A DNA stretch of 64,000 nt from Flavobacteriaceae bacterium UBA4022 (GTDB taxonomy: Bacteria > Bacteroidota > Bacteroidia > Flavobacteriales > Flavobacteriaceae): contig DGAU01000025.1 of the NCBI GenBank assembly GCA_002384055.1, forward strand, positions 51,258-115,257. Reading direction: 5' to 3'. The notes under the pieces are model-generated. The model was given only the letters and a program-made list of their open reading frames with translations, was not told the DNA's origin and searched no databases. Below are positions 51,834-61,477 of the stretch, one piece after another. The position numbers and the translations under genes were made by a program. Within the stretch, counting starts at the first letter, position 1. The number at the start of each line of letters is the position of its first letter.

Positions 51834-53351
51834 ATGCCAATTCCAGTTGTTAATTCGATTGCTTCATGGTTTCTGAAAAAGCGGATTCATCAGATGGAGT
51901 TGTTTATGAAATACCCCAATGAAGTCCAGGAAGAACTCCTGTTCAAGCTCATCCAGAAGGCCAAATCAACTGAAATAGGCAAAGCCTATGACTTTGCCTC
52001 AATCACCACTTACCGGCAATTCGCAGAGCGTGTCCCTATGGGCAATTACGAAGCTAAGTCCCCCGATATTGAGCGCACCAGACGTGGCATCAACAACATC
52101 ATTTGGCCCACACCCATAAAGTGGTTCGCCAAATCCAGTGGCACGACCAATGCGCAAAGTAAGTTCCTCCCCGTGAGTCCCGAAGCGCTAGAGTATTGTC
52201 ATTATGCCGCCGGCAAAGACCTTTTGTGCACTTACTTGCACAACCATCCCGACTCACAGTTATTTTTGGGCAAAAGTCTGAGGCTCGGAGGAAGCAAAAC
52301 CCTATACGAAGACAAAGGCACGATCTATGGCGATCTTTCGGCTATATTGATCGACAACATGCCTTTCTGGGCAGAATTCAGCAGCACCCCGAGTAACGAA
52401 GTTAGTTTGCTCTCGGATTGGGCCGTGAAACTACAAGCCATTGTGGACGAAACTACAAAAGAAAATGTCACCAGCCTTGCTGGCGTGCCCTCCTGGATGC
52501 TCGTTTTGCTTCATGAGGTCATGAGCACCACACAAGTCAGTCATCTGCATGAAGTTTGGCCGCAGCTCGAGGTTTATTTTCATGGCGGGGTGAGTTTTGA
52601 GCCCTACATCGATCAATATAAACCACTGCTCCCTCATAGCGATTTTAGGTATTACGAAATTTATAATGCCTCAGAGGGCTTTTTTGCGATCCAAGACCGC
52701 AGTGACCGCAACGATTTGTTGCTCATGTTAGATTATGGTATTTTTTATGAGTTCATTCCCATGGATACCTACAAAACAGACCACGAAAAAGTACTGCTCC
52801 TTTCTGAGGTAGAAATTGGGGTCAATTACGCTATGGTCATCACGACCAATGCCGGATTATGGCGTTACAAAATTGGGGATACCATGCGGTTTACCAGCCG
52901 AGATCCCTACCGGATCAAGATCAGTGGCAGAACAAGACACCACATCAATGTCTTTGGCGAAGAACTGATTGTCGAAAATGCAGAGCGCGGACTCAGGATC
53001 GCTTGTTTGGTGCATCATGCAGAAATCGTCGACTACACCGTTGGACCCATTTTTATGGAAGGCAGAAACAAAGGAGGGCATCATTGGCTCATCGAATTCA
53101 AAAAAGCCCCAAAAGATTTGGCAGCATTCACGGACACTCTAGATCAAGAACTCAAGGCCGCCAATTCGGATTACCAGGCCAAACGCCACGGCAACATTAC
53201 CTTAAACCCCCCTGTGGTAGAGATTGCAAGACCACAACTTTTCTACCAATGGCTAGAAAGTAAAGAAAAACTCGGTGGGCAGCACAAAGTTCCTAGACTC
53301 TCCAACAAACGGGATTTTCTCGAGGAGATGCTCGCGCGGAACGCTTCCTGA
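51834..53351 (+). CDS. GH3-family acyl-adenylate-forming enzyme
   Basis: A 505-residue enzyme from the ATG at 51834 (MPIPVVNSIASWFLKKRIHQ). It belongs to the GH3 family first known from plants (auxin-amido synthetases). The ATP-binding motif KSSGTTNAQSKFLPVS, IYNASEGFFAIQD and NAGLWRYKIGDTMRFTS are the three family motifs. Bacterial members are often annotated GH3 auxin-responsive promoter protein; the real acyl and amine substrates are unknown. An earlier in-frame start would overlap the divergent DUF2797 gene and is rejected. Confidence 0.9.
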   Translation: MPIPVVNSIASWFLKKRIHQMELFMKYPNEVQEELLFKLIQKAKSTEIGKAYDFASITTYRQFAERVPMGNYEAKSPDIERTRRGINNIIWPTPIKWFAKSSGTTNAQSKFLPVSPEALEYCHYAAGKDLLCTYLHNHPDSQLFLGKSLRLGGSKTLYEDKGTIYGDLSAILIDNMPFWAEFSSTPSNEVSLLSDWAVKLQAIVDETTKENVTSLAGVPSWMLVLLHEVMSTTQVSHLHEVWPQLEVYFHGGVSFEPYIDQYKPLLPHSDFRYYEIYNASEGFFAIQDRSDRNDLLLMLDYGIFYEFIPMDTYKTDHEKVLLLSEVEIGVNYAMVITTNAGLWRYKIGDTMRFTSRDPYRIKISGRTRHHINVFGEELIVENAERGLRIACLVHHAEIVDYTVGPIFMEGRNKGGHHWLIEFKKAPKDLAAFTDTLDQELKAANSDYQAKRHGNITLNPPVVEIARPQLFYQWLESKEKLGGQHKVPRLSNKRDFLEEMLARNAS

Positions 53352-53425
53352 TAGATCGGTCATGGGTATAGGGTTTCGCCCAGCCCGCACAATAACGTTA
53401 CAAAAGAAGGTTTTTCGCTACCAGA

Positions 53426-54655
53426 TTAGGAGGCCGCGCGCAATTTGGACAGTGCCGAGGAATTTAAATGCGCTTTAACATAAGCCAAATCAATGCTCAA
53501 AGTCGTGGTGTCTGTGCCCGGTAAATCAAACATATCATCGGTCAGTATGCTTTCGCATAACGAACGTAAGCCGCGCGCACCAAGTTGGTAATCTACAGCC
53601 TTCTTTACGATATAATCCAATGCCTCATCGGTAAAAGTCGCCTCAATACCATCCATCTCAAATAATTTCTGATATTGTTTAATGATGGCATTTTTGGGCT
53701 CGGTCAAAATCGCTCTGAGCGCAGCCTCATCAAGAGGATTCATATAGGTCAGTACTGGGAGTCGGCCAATGATTTCTGGGATAAGGCCAAAATTCTTAAG
53801 GTCTTTGGGCGTCACAAACTGCAAAAGCTCTACTTCTTGACTGCTCTGCTCTTTGGAAGCGCTAAAGCCCATAGCCTGAAAGTTAAGTCGTTTGGAAATA
53901 TGCCGTTCGATACCATCAAAAGCACCACCGGCGATAAATAAAATATTTTCTGTATTGACCTCAACAAATTTTTGATCAGGATGCTTGCGCCCTCCTTTTG
54001 GCGGCACATTAACCACAGTGCCTTCGAGTAGCTTTAGTAAAGCCTGCTGCACACCTTCGCCACTCACATCGCGGGTTATTGAAGGATTGTCGCTCTTACG
54101 GGCAATTTTGTCAATCTCGTCAATAAACACGATGCCCTTTTGGGCCTTATCCAAATCATAATCCGCGGCTTGTAACAAACGCGTTAGAATGCTCTCTACA
54201 TCCTCACCGACATAACCTGCTTCGGTCAGCACGGTTGCATCTACAATAGCTAGGGGGACATTGAGCATTCGGGCAATGGTTTTTGCCACCAATGTTTTCC
54301 CGGTACCGGTTTGACCAACAATAATAATATTGCTCTTTTGGATCTCAACTGCATCATGGCTTTCGGGCTGCAACAATCGCTTGTAGTGGTTGTACACGGC
54401 TACAGACATGACCTTCTTAGTCTGGTCCTGACCGATCACATAATCATCCAAAAAAGCTTTAATGTCCTTAGGCTTTTTGATTAAAAAATCAAGGTCAACC
54501 TTGACTGATTGATCTTGCTCGTGTTCTTGCAAGACAATTCCATGAGCCTGCTCAATACAGTGATCACAAATATGTGCCGAATTTCCTGCTATCAGGAGAT
54601 TCGTCTCTGCTTTTTTACGTCCACAAAAAGAACAATCTAGCGACTCTTTAGCCAT
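53426..54655 (-). CDS. clpX: ClpX, ATPase subunit of ClpXP
   Basis: AAA+ unfoldase that feeds ClpP. The 409-residue protein has the N-terminal zinc finger ([18 protein letters not shown], then CDHC), Walker A GQTGTGKT, the pore loop in [10 protein letters not shown], Walker [28 protein letters not shown] and sensor 2 [10 protein letters not shown]. The length is standard. It begins 4 bases after the clpP stop in the order tig, clpP, clpX. Confidence 0.97.
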   Translation of the reverse strand: MAKESLDCSFCGRKKAETNLLIAGNSAHICDHCIEQAHGIVLQEHEQDQSVKVDLDFLIKKPKDIKAFLDDYVIGQDQTKKVMSVAVYNHYKRLLQPESHDAVEIQKSNIIIVGQTGTGKTLVAKTIARMLNVPLAIVDATVLTEAGYVGEDVESILTRLLQAADYDLDKAQKGIVFIDEIDKIARKSDNPSITRDVSGEGVQQALLKLLEGTVVNVPPKGGRKHPDQKFVEVNTENILFIAGGAFDGIERHISKRLNFQAMGFSASKEQSSQEVELLQFVTPKDLKNFGLIPEIIGRLPVLTYMNPLDEAALRAILTEPKNAIIKQYQKLFEMDGIEATFTDEALDYIVKKAVDYQLGARGLRSLCESILTDDMFDLPGTDTTTLSIDLAYVKAHLNSSALSKLRAAS

Positions 54656-54659
54656 AGGT

Positions 54660-55340
54660 TTATTTTTTCTCGCGTGTCAAAATTTCATCAATCATACCGT
54701 ATTTCAGGGCCTTGTCCGATTTCATCCAATAATCACGATCACTATCCTTATAAACTTTTTCGACAGTTTGCCCAGAATGAAATGCGATAATGGCATAAAG
54801 CTCATCACGTAGGGTGAGAATTTCTTTGGCCGTAATCTCTATGTCACTGGCTTGACCCTGAGCGCCACCCATAGGTTGGTGGATCATGACTCTCGAGTGG
54901 GTCAGTCCACTGCGTTTGCCTTTGGCACCCGCGCAAAGCAATACGGCGCCCATTGAGGCGGCCATGCCAGTACAAATTGTGGCGACATCTGGCTTAATGA
55001 ACTGCATGGTATCGTAAATACCTAGTCCGGCATAAACACTACCTCCTGGCGAATTGATATAGATCTGAATATCCTTGGACGCATCAACACTCTCCAAAAA
55101 TAACAACTGTGCTTGAACAATATTAGCCACTTGATCATTGATAGCTGTCCCTAAGAAGATGATGCGGTCCATCATCAAACGAGAGAACACGTCAAATATC
55201 GCAATGTTCATCTGGCGCTCTTCAATAATGTTGGGCGTCAATCCCGTAGGGTACATGCTGCCCATTATTTGATTGTAATAAGTGCTGCTGACCCCTTGGT
55301 CTTTGATGGCAAATTTTTTGAATTCTTCTGAATAGTTCAT
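54660..55340 (-). CDS. clpP: ClpP protease subunit
   Basis: Serine protease forming the chamber of ClpXP. The 226-residue protein has the nucleophile in [20 protein letters not shown] and the active His in [15 protein letters not shown]; the Asp lies in the DRDYWM region. A 30-residue N-terminal extension ([20 protein letters not shown]) precedes the core, usual in Bacteroidota. A terminator-like hairpin separates it from tig. Confidence 0.96.
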   Translation of the reverse strand: MNYSEEFKKFAIKDQGVSSTYYNQIMGSMYPTGLTPNIIEERQMNIAIFDVFSRLMMDRIIFLGTAINDQVANIVQAQLLFLESVDASKDIQIYINSPGGSVYAGLGIYDTMQFIKPDVATICTGMAASMGAVLLCAGAKGKRSGLTHSRVMIHQPMGGAQGQASDIEITAKEILTLRDELYAIIAFHSGQTVEKVYKDSDRDYWMKSDKALKYGMIDEILTREKK

Positions 55341-55362
55341 ATTAAAGTCGGCATTTATGAGA

Positions 55363-55397
55363 CAAAAAAGGCGCTGAAATTAGGTTTCCAACGCCTT
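55363..55397 (-). terminator. Terminator-like hairpin between tig and clpP
   Basis: On the minus strand AAGGCGTTGGAA pairs with TTTCAGCGCCTT (two G-U pairs), followed by a T run. It lies 24 bases after the tig stop and about 23 bases before clpP. Confidence 0.7.
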
Positions 55398-55420
55398 AAA
55401 GATAATTATTTTAGGTAGGA

Positions 55421-56743
55421 TTATGCGTAGGCTTCTTTAATGAATTGATCGTAGGAGATTGTTTTTGTTTTCAATTTCGCATTGGCCTTAAAAAATTCCA
55501 AGAGTTTCTTAGTATTAAGTTGTTCACTCAGACGTCGCACTTCTTCATCGTTACCCATGATGCGCGCCACAATACCATCCACTTCTTGGTCGGTAGGACT
55601 CATTTGTCCGTACTGGGCCATTTGGACCTTAATCATGTCGTGGGCAAAGGCATTCAATTCCTCAAATTTGATTTGAAGCTCAGGATACGTCTCACGTAAT
55701 TTTCCTTCAATCAATTGATAACGCAGCCCTTTTTCACTGCGGTCATACTCGGCTTCGGCCTCTTCTTGAGTCAATCTGACTTCGCCTGTACTTTGGATCC
55801 AACGTTTTAAAAAGTCTGCTGGCAATTTGAATTTTGTGTTATCGATAAGGGTTTCGATGACATCATTCAATAATTTCTGGTCACTTTGCTGCACGAACTG
55901 GCGCTCGGCATCTTCTTTGATTTTGGCTTTAAGTTCTTTTTCAGAGGTCACTGCCCCTTCTCCGAAGAGCTTGTCAAAAAACGATTGATCTAAAGCCGCC
56001 ATTTCACGTGTATTAACTTCTTGTAGTTGAAAACTCACCACAGTATCCAGTCCTTGAACTTGCTCGGAGCTGAGTCCCAAATGACGCGCCAACAAGGCAT
56101 CCTCTTTAAAGAATCCTTTGGTCCCCAGGTCAATTTTATCGCCCACTTTACTTCCGACCAATGCGGTCATTTGCTTTTTGCCGTTAACCAATTCGAGTTC
56201 AAAAGTGGTTTTGTGCTCTATCGTACCCTGGGTATCGGTAAAGATTCCTGTGACCTCATCAGTTTTGCCTGCTTCGGTTTTTGAAATCAGCTTTCCGTAT
56301 TGCTTACGAATGGTCTTGACCTGGTTGTCTAACATGGTCTTGTCCGCTTCAATATGATAGCTTAACGTTGCTTTTTTGTTAATGTCTACGGTAAATTCTG
56401 GAGCGAGTCCTAGCTCAAATTCAAAAGAGAAGTCATCACCGGTCCAGTCGATTTCTGTTTCATTTTTAGGCAAGGGATTGCCTAGGATATCCAGCTTCTG
56501 CTCATTGAAGTAGCTGTTCATTTTTTCTTGAAGTAATTTGTTCACTTCTTCCACCAAGACGGACTGACCAAACTGCTTCTTGACCATGCCCATTGGGATC
56601 TGTCCTTTACGAAATCCTGGGATGTTGGCTGTTTTTTTGTAGTTGATTAGAACCTGATCTACCTTCTCTTGATAGTCCTTTTTTTCGATTACAACGGTCA
56701 ATACCGCGTTCAATGCATCGATGTCTTTTTTTATGATTTCCAT
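55421..56743 (-). CDS. tig: Trigger factor
   Basis: Ribosome-bound chaperone. The 440-residue protein has the ribosome-docking loop PGFRKGQIPMGMVKKQFG at about residues 39-56, a middle domain at the PPIase position and a C-terminal helical arm domain (PADFLKRWIQSTGEVRLTQE, SYDQFIKEAYA). The middle is poorly conserved, common in this phylum. It has its own good promoter and is followed by clpP and clpX. Confidence 0.94.
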   Translation of the reverse strand: MEIIKKDIDALNAVLTVVIEKKDYQEKVDQVLINYKKTANIPGFRKGQIPMGMVKKQFGQSVLVEEVNKLLQEKMNSYFNEQKLDILGNPLPKNETEIDWTGDDFSFEFELGLAPEFTVDINKKATLSYHIEADKTMLDNQVKTIRKQYGKLISKTEAGKTDEVTGIFTDTQGTIEHKTTFELELVNGKKQMTALVGSKVGDKIDLGTKGFFKEDALLARHLGLSSEQVQGLDTVVSFQLQEVNTREMAALDQSFFDKLFGEGAVTSEKELKAKIKEDAERQFVQQSDQKLLNDVIETLIDNTKFKLPADFLKRWIQSTGEVRLTQEEAEAEYDRSEKGLRYQLIEGKLRETYPELQIKFEELNAFAHDMIKVQMAQYGQMSPTDQEVDGIVARIMGNDEEVRRLSEQLNTKKLLEFFKANAKLKTKTISYDQFIKEAYA

Positions 56744-56769
56744 GTGGCTATACCCTTAAAAATTGGGTG

Positions 56770-56800
56770 CAAAAATAAACTATTTAATCGTACGCCACAA
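56770..56800 (-). promoter_or_regulatory. Promoter of tig
   Basis: On the minus strand: TTG at 56798-56800, a 20-base spacer and TATTTTTG at 56770-56777, a full consensus match 26 bases before the ATG. Confidence 0.7.
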
Positions 56801-56841
56801 GAATTGTATAAAGCGATTTTATCTGCAGAAACTCAGAAGAC

Positions 56842-57612
56842 TTAGGCCGCCAAAAAGGCTGAAACAGCCGCCAAAAAATCCTCAGGATTTTCGGCATGAA
56901 GCCAATGGCCTGCACGTTCGATTTGTTGGAGTGTCGCCATGGGAAAATGGTGTTGCATGAGCCATAAATCGGTCGCCTCGATATACCCCGAATGGGCTCC
57001 TTTGAGGAATAGGGTCGGGCCGTCAAATCGGGCTTCCTCTTTAAGGGCTTGGCCAATTTGTTCTGCGTGCGTGCTGAGTGCTGGGACATTCACCCTGAGG
57101 CCGAGTTGCCCCGAAGCCACCCAATAAAGATTTTTGAGTAAAAATTGCCGAACACCAGGCTCAGGAACGTAAGTCGTCAAAATTTCTTCGGCCTGCTTGC
57201 GGGAAGTCAGCTGGGTATTATCCAGCTCTGATAAGCCCTTAAGGATGAACTGATGATGCTGTGGATAGGCTTTAGGTCCAATATCAGCCACCACCAATTT
57301 TGCGCAAAGGTGGGGATTTTGTGTCGCGAAGGTCATGGCTGTTTTTCCACCCATCGAATGGCCTATTAAAACAACCCTTTGCAGTGCGTGGTGGATACAA
57401 TAATGGCGTAAATCCTCGCTCAACAAGTTATAAGTAAATTGCGCATCATGAAAACTGCGTCCATGATTGCGCTGATCAACCAAATGGACTTGATAACCCT
57501 GGTCTGCAAATTTTAATGCCAGTGTTTTCCAATTGTCTCCCATACCCAAAAACCCATGTAAAATAACTAATGGGCTACCCGAACCGATAATCTGGCTGTG
57601 CAATGGAGTCAT
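56842..57612 (-). CDS. Alpha/beta-hydrolase-fold protein
   Basis: A 256-residue hydrolase from the ATG at 57612. The oxyanion motif is VILHGFLGMGDNWKTL. The nucleophile is Ser in VLIGHSMGGKTAM, the acid is probably Asp in VVADIGPKAY or a later Asp, and the His is in IERAGHWLHAENP. The VDQRNHGRS motif makes it resemble the YbfF/YwfO-type small esterases. It overlaps pdxJ as ATGA, so the two genes are translationally coupled. Substrate is unknown. Confidence 0.88.
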   Translation of the reverse strand: MTPLHSQIIGSGSPLVILHGFLGMGDNWKTLALKFADQGYQVHLVDQRNHGRSFHDAQFTYNLLSEDLRHYCIHHALQRVVLIGHSMGGKTAMTFATQNPHLCAKLVVADIGPKAYPQHHQFILKGLSELDNTQLTSRKQAEEILTTYVPEPGVRQFLLKNLYWVASGQLGLRVNVPALSTHAEQIGQALKEEARFDGPTLFLKGAHSGYIEATDLWLMQHHFPMATLQQIERAGHWLHAENPEDFLAAVSAFLAA

Positions 57613-58322
57613 GAGAGCGCTTTTAAGTATCGTTTTATTACGGTTTCCATGCCCAGATAAAGCGACTCGCAAATGAGCGCGTGACCGATGGAAACTTCCT
57701 CTAGATAGGGCATGTGGGCTTTGAAATAGGCGATGTTGTCCAATGACAAATCGTGCCCCGCATTCACACCCAAGCCCAACTCATGAGCGCGTTGCGCCGC
57801 CAATTGATAGGGCGCAATAGCCTGAGACGGATTATGGGGGTATTGATCCGCATACGCCTCAGTATACAACTCAATACGATCGGCACCACAGGCCTTAGCT
57901 CCTTCAACCATGGCCACATCGGGAGCCACAAATAAAGAAGTGCGTATCCCTTGAGCACGAAAATTTTCGAGAACCTCTTGGAGAAAACTCTGGCGTTTGA
58001 TCGTGTCCCACCCGGCATTGGAGGTCAGGGCGTCCACGGCGTCGGGAACTAAGGTCACTTGCGTAGGCCCCACGGCATTGACCAATTTGATAAAATCGGG
58101 CTGCGGATTGCCTTCGATGTTATACTCTTTATACACCACAGGGGCCAAATCGTAAGCATCTTGATAACGAATATGACGCTCATCGGGGCGCGGATGTATT
58201 GTAATGCCTTCAGCGCCAAAATTTTGCACATCAATCGCCACTTGGATGACGTTCGGCATATTGCCGCCACGGGCATTGCGTAACGTCGCTATTTTATTAA
58301 TATTCACACTTAATTTTGCCAT
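57609..58322 (-). CDS. pdxJ: Pyridoxine 5'-phosphate synthase
   Basis: Last step of the DXP-dependent vitamin B6 pathway, joining 3-amino-acetone phosphate and deoxyxylulose 5-phosphate. The 237-residue TIM barrel has the N-terminal LSVNINKIATLRNARGGNMP, the phosphate/substrate motif GITIHPRPDERHI, the catalytic-type EGNPQPDF region and GLGVNAGHDLSLDNIAYF. PLP made here would serve the window's two PLP enzymes. It is divergent from the CBS gene with overlapping promoters. Confidence 0.96.
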   Translation of the reverse strand: MAKLSVNINKIATLRNARGGNMPNVIQVAIDVQNFGAEGITIHPRPDERHIRYQDAYDLAPVVYKEYNIEGNPQPDFIKLVNAVGPTQVTLVPDAVDALTSNAGWDTIKRQSFLQEVLENFRAQGIRTSLFVAPDVAMVEGAKACGADRIELYTEAYADQYPHNPSQAIAPYQLAAQRAHELGLGVNAGHDLSLDNIAYFKAHMPYLEEVSIGHALICESLYLGMETVIKRYLKALS

Positions 58323-58339
58323 AAATCCGTTATAAGGTT

Positions 58340-58368
58340 CAAAAATACAAAGTTGATCCTCGATTCAA
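58340..58368 (-). promoter_or_regulatory. Promoter of pdxJ
   Basis: On the minus strand: TTG at 58366-58368, 18-base spacer, TATTTTTG at 58340-58347, full consensus, 17 bases before the ATG. It overlaps the oppositely directed CBS promoter. Confidence 0.7.
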
Positions 58369-58381
58369 GAGTGTATTTTTG
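58353..58381 (+). promoter_or_regulatory. Promoter of the CBS-nadK unit
   Basis: TTG at 58353-58355, 18-base spacer, TATTTTTG at 58374-58381, full consensus, 25 bases before the TTG start at 58407. Confidence 0.7.
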
Positions 58382-58406
58382 AGTAATTTGCACAAAAATT
58401 AATTCG

Positions 58407-59063
58407 TTGGACACAAGCAATTACATCATCAATGATTTGGCCCCTTTTGATATCGGTGCACCATTGAGCGAAGTCAAGAAAGCTTTTAGGGCATTGACCT
58501 ATTCTCATGTGCCGATAACCCGAGCGGGCGTTTATGCCGGTACATTGAGCAAAACAGACACCTTGTGCCTGGATAGCGCCCAAACCATTGATGAAGTCGC
58601 CTATGTCTTAACCCCATTTTTTGTAGCATTAGAGACCAATTGGCTCGATATTATAGAGGCCTTTGCTAAGCACCAAAGCAACATCATGCCCGTGCTTGAC
58701 CAACAGCATAATTATGTTGGATATTACGAACTGGCCGACATTATGGATTTGTTCAACCACACCCCATTTCTCTCTGAATCTGGTGGGATTTTGGTCGTCG
58801 AAAAAGGCAGTCATGATTATTCTTTTAGTGAGATTTGCCAAATTATCGAATCCAATGACGGGCGTATTTACGGAATGTTTATTTCCAAAATTGACTCAGA
58901 TTTGACCCAAGCGACCATTAAAATAGGCCATCACGGTATTGCCGCTATCTGTCAAACTTTTCGGCGTTATGGATATCATGTCGTTGCGACGCATGATCAA
59001 GACACCGCCCAGCAAGAACTTCAGGCCCGATCACAATACCTGGACAAATACTTAAATATTTAA
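58407..59063 (+). CDS. CBS-domain protein with C-terminal ACT-like segment
   Basis: A 218-residue protein starting with TTG. Residues 5-130 hold a pair of CBS motifs (IGAPLSEVKKAFRALTYSHV and ALETNWLDIIEAFAKHQSNI, MPVLDQQHNYVGYYELADI). The last about 85 residues (GILVVEKGSHDYSFSEICQI and GYHVVATHDQ) resemble an ACT-like fold, giving an AcuB-like layout. It probably senses an adenine nucleotide. It lies 2 bases before nadK and shares its transcript. Its target is unknown; a link to NAD(P) metabolism is inferred only from position. Confidence 0.8.
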   Translation: MDTSNYIINDLAPFDIGAPLSEVKKAFRALTYSHVPITRAGVYAGTLSKTDTLCLDSAQTIDEVAYVLTPFFVALETNWLDIIEAFAKHQSNIMPVLDQQHNYVGYYELADIMDLFNHTPFLSESGGILVVEKGSHDYSFSEICQIIESNDGRIYGMFISKIDSDLTQATIKIGHHGIAAICQTFRRYGYHVVATHDQDTAQQELQARSQYLDKYLNI

Positions 59064-59065
59064 TC

Positions 59066-59950
59066 ATGAAAGCAGCCCTCTTTGGTCAGTTCTACCGACA
59101 AGGCGCCGAGGCTTATGTGCAACTGATCCTTCAAACGCTTTTGCATCATCAAGTTGACGTGCATGTGGCACAAGAGTTCGCCGATCTCCTTGAAGAAAAT
59201 GATGTTGTGATTGACCAGATGGATGACCTGGTGAGATTTACCGAGCTCGACCGCAGCTATGATTTTTTTATCAGTGTTGGAGGGGACGGGACGATTTTAA
59301 AATCAGTTACCTATGTGCGTGACTTGGACATTCCGGTCATCGGGATCAATACCGGCCGATTAGGCTTTCTGTCAACAATACCCAAAGAAGATTTAGAAAA
59401 GCAATTACTTCAAGTAATTAAAGGCAACTATACGATCACCGAGCGCACCTTGCTCACCATCAGCACACAACCCGAAGATAACGATTTGGCACCCTTAAAT
59501 TTTGCTTTAAATGAGGTGGCCGTTAACCGCAAGAACAGTACGTCGATGATCCGTGTGGACGTTTGGATTCAGCAGGAGCACCTTAATAGTTACTGGAGCG
59601 ATGGTTTGATCGTGGCGACCCCAACAGGCTCTACAGGGTACTCCCTGAGCTGTGGCGGCCCTTTGATCGACCCTAGTTCGGCCAATTTGGTCATCACCCC
59701 GATTGCACCACACAATTTGAATGCCCGCCCCCTTATTATTCCAGACCACCAAGAGGTACGCTTAAAAGTCACTACTGGCGAAGCCCATTTTCTGGTATCA
59801 CTTGATTCGCGTATTGCGACCCTCCCCAACGAGACCGAAATTTTGATCAAAAAAGCGCCTTTTACCCTAAAAATGATCCAGCTCCCACAAACCTCATTCA
59901 TCAAAACCCTTCGCGATAAATTTCTTTGGGGTGAAGACCGAAGAAATTAA
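59066..59950 (+). CDS. nadK: NAD kinase
   Basis: Phosphorylates NAD+ to NADP+. The 294-residue protein has the GGDGT catalytic motif (ISVGGDGTILKSV), INTGRLGFLST, the NE-containing LNEVAVNRKN and the C-terminal-domain motif ATPTGSTGYSLSCGGPLIDP. Its ATG follows the CBS stop by 2 bases. The gene order CBS, nadK, DUF6089, uppS, bamA is consistent with a conserved flavobacterial block, from what I know of the class. Confidence 0.96.
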   Translation: MKAALFGQFYRQGAEAYVQLILQTLLHHQVDVHVAQEFADLLEENDVVIDQMDDLVRFTELDRSYDFFISVGGDGTILKSVTYVRDLDIPVIGINTGRLGFLSTIPKEDLEKQLLQVIKGNYTITERTLLTISTQPEDNDLAPLNFALNEVAVNRKNSTSMIRVDVWIQQEHLNSYWSDGLIVATPTGSTGYSLSCGGPLIDPSSANLVITPIAPHNLNARPLIIPDHQEVRLKVTTGEAHFLVSLDSRIATLPNETEILIKKAPFTLKMIQLPQTSFIKTLRDKFLWGEDRRN

Positions 59951-60023
59951 ACAATAAAACAAGACAAATGTTGTTTTCAATGGGTTGCTACGGACCTATT
60001 CCAAAGCCCATAAAGTAAATTGT

Positions 60024-60031
60024 TATATTTG
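60024..60031 (+). promoter_or_regulatory. -7 box of the DUF6089 gene
   Basis: TATATTTG matches TANNTTTG, 16 bases before the ATG at 60048. The nearest TTG is too far upstream. Confidence 0.45.
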
Positions 60032-60047
60032 CACCTTTTAGCCAACT

Positions 60048-60734
60048 ATGCGGAATCTTAGTTTTATTTTTCTTGTGCTCCTGAGCTGTTTTTCTGGCGA
60101 TGCACAGACTTACGAAGCAGGCTTATTTTTTGGCGGCTCAAATTATATTGGTGACGTGGGTGACACGCGTTTTGTTGCGCCGAGCGAGCCCGTAGTCGGA
60201 GCCATTCTCAAATGGAACCGCAGCAACCGACATGCCTTTCGCTTGACCTATTTATTGGGGGAAATTCTAGGGGACGACTTAACCTCAAAAGACACCAGAA
60301 GACTTCAGCGGGGATATCAATTTACTAATTCGATGAGCGAATTATCTCTTGGTATTGAATACACCTTTTGGGAATTTGACCTACACGCAGGTGCCTCTGC
60401 AGTGACCCCATACATGTATACCGGCCTCACCTACACCTGGTATGATAAGCTCAAACGCACTGGCTCATTGATTGAGCCTGTTGGGCGTGAAAAAACAATG
60501 GCGATACCTATGATTTTAGGCATCAAAAAAACCCTAGGCGAGCATTTTATTATTGCGGCCGAAGTAGGTGCCCGCTATGCCTTTACCGATGGCCTAGATG
60601 GCAGTACAAATGTTGGGGGTTCTACAGTAAATAATGTATCTTTCGGCAACACTAACAACAACGATTGGTACGTGTTTTCTGGATTGAGTCTCACCTACTC
60701 TTTTGGACGAAAACCGTGTTACTGTAATTTCTAA
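60048..60734 (+). CDS. DUF6089 outer-membrane barrel protein
   Basis: A 228-residue protein with signal peptide MRNLSFIFLVLLSCFSGDAQ. It has GLFFGGSNYIGDVGDTRFV, a long series of aromatic strands (HAFRLTYLLGEILGDDL) and a C-terminal GLSLTYSFGRKPCYCNF. The pattern matches DUF6089, a barrel-like family found next to uppS and bamA in Bacteroidota. The C-terminal CYC pair is unusual and could form a disulfide or bind metal. Function is unknown, but the position suggests outer-membrane assembly. Confidence 0.85.
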   Translation: MRNLSFIFLVLLSCFSGDAQTYEAGLFFGGSNYIGDVGDTRFVAPSEPVVGAILKWNRSNRHAFRLTYLLGEILGDDLTSKDTRRLQRGYQFTNSMSELSLGIEYTFWEFDLHAGASAVTPYMYTGLTYTWYDKLKRTGSLIEPVGREKTMAIPMILGIKKTLGEHFIIAAEVGARYAFTDGLDGSTNVGGSTVNNVSFGNTNNNDWYVFSGLSLTYSFGRKPCYCNF

Positions 60735-60739
60735 AAGTA

Positions 60740-61477
60740 TTGGACAATCCTATCGATCCAAATAAATTACCCAAACATATTGCCATCATCATGGATGGCA
60801 ATGGTCGTTGGGCCAAAAAGCAAGGCAAGTTTAGGGCCTTTGGCCATGAAAAAGGGGCACAATCTGTTCGGGACATCGTTGAAGCTTGCGCCGAATTAAA
60901 TATTCTCAACCTGACCCTTTATGCCTTTTCAACAGAAAACTGGAACCGCCCCAAGCTAGAGGTGCGCGCCCTGATGAAGCTCTTGGTCCATGCACTAAAA
61001 AAGGAAGTCATTACTCTCAACAAGAATAACATCAGACTCAACGCGATTGGCAATTTGGACGCCCTACCGCCAAATGCCAAAAAAGAGCTCATAGAGGTTA
61101 TCCGTCAGACCAAGGAAAATGACCGCATGACTTTGACTTTAGCCTTGAGTTATGGTTCTCGAGAAGAAATCGTAAAAACCATTAAAGAGATTAGCCTCAA
61201 AGTTAAAAATAACCTAATTTCGCCGTCGGATATTGATGAATCACTTATTAATAATCACCTTTACACACGTGATTTGCCAGATGTAGATTTATTAATCAGA
61301 ACAAGCGGCGAGCAACGAATAAGTAATTTTTTGTTATGGCAAATTGCTTATGCTGAATTACATTTTACAGAGACCCTTTGGCCAGATTACACCAAGGAAC
61401 ATCTGATTACCGCCATATTAGATTATCAAAATAGAGAACGACGATTTGGAAAGACCAGCGAACAACTTAATTCCTAA
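60740..61477 (+). CDS. uppS: Isoprenyl transferase (undecaprenyl pyrophosphate synthase)
   Basis: Cis-prenyltransferase making the carrier lipid for peptidoglycan and surface sugars. The 245-residue protein has the P-loop-like motif HIAIIMDGNGRWAKKQGK (catalytic Asp), LTLYAFSTENWNRP, TLALSYGSREEIV and DLLIRTSGEQRISNFLLWQI. Start is TTG (TTGGAC); there is no upstream in-frame ATG before a stop. It lies 5 bases after the DUF6089 stop, and bamA appears to start inside it. Confidence 0.95.
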   Translation: MDNPIDPNKLPKHIAIIMDGNGRWAKKQGKFRAFGHEKGAQSVRDIVEACAELNILNLTLYAFSTENWNRPKLEVRALMKLLVHALKKEVITLNKNNIRLNAIGNLDALPPNAKKELIEVIRQTKENDRMTLTLALSYGSREEIVKTIKEISLKVKNNLISPSDIDESLINNHLYTRDLPDVDLLIRTSGEQRISNFLLWQIAYAELHFTETLWPDYTKEHLITAILDYQNRERRFGKTSEQLNS

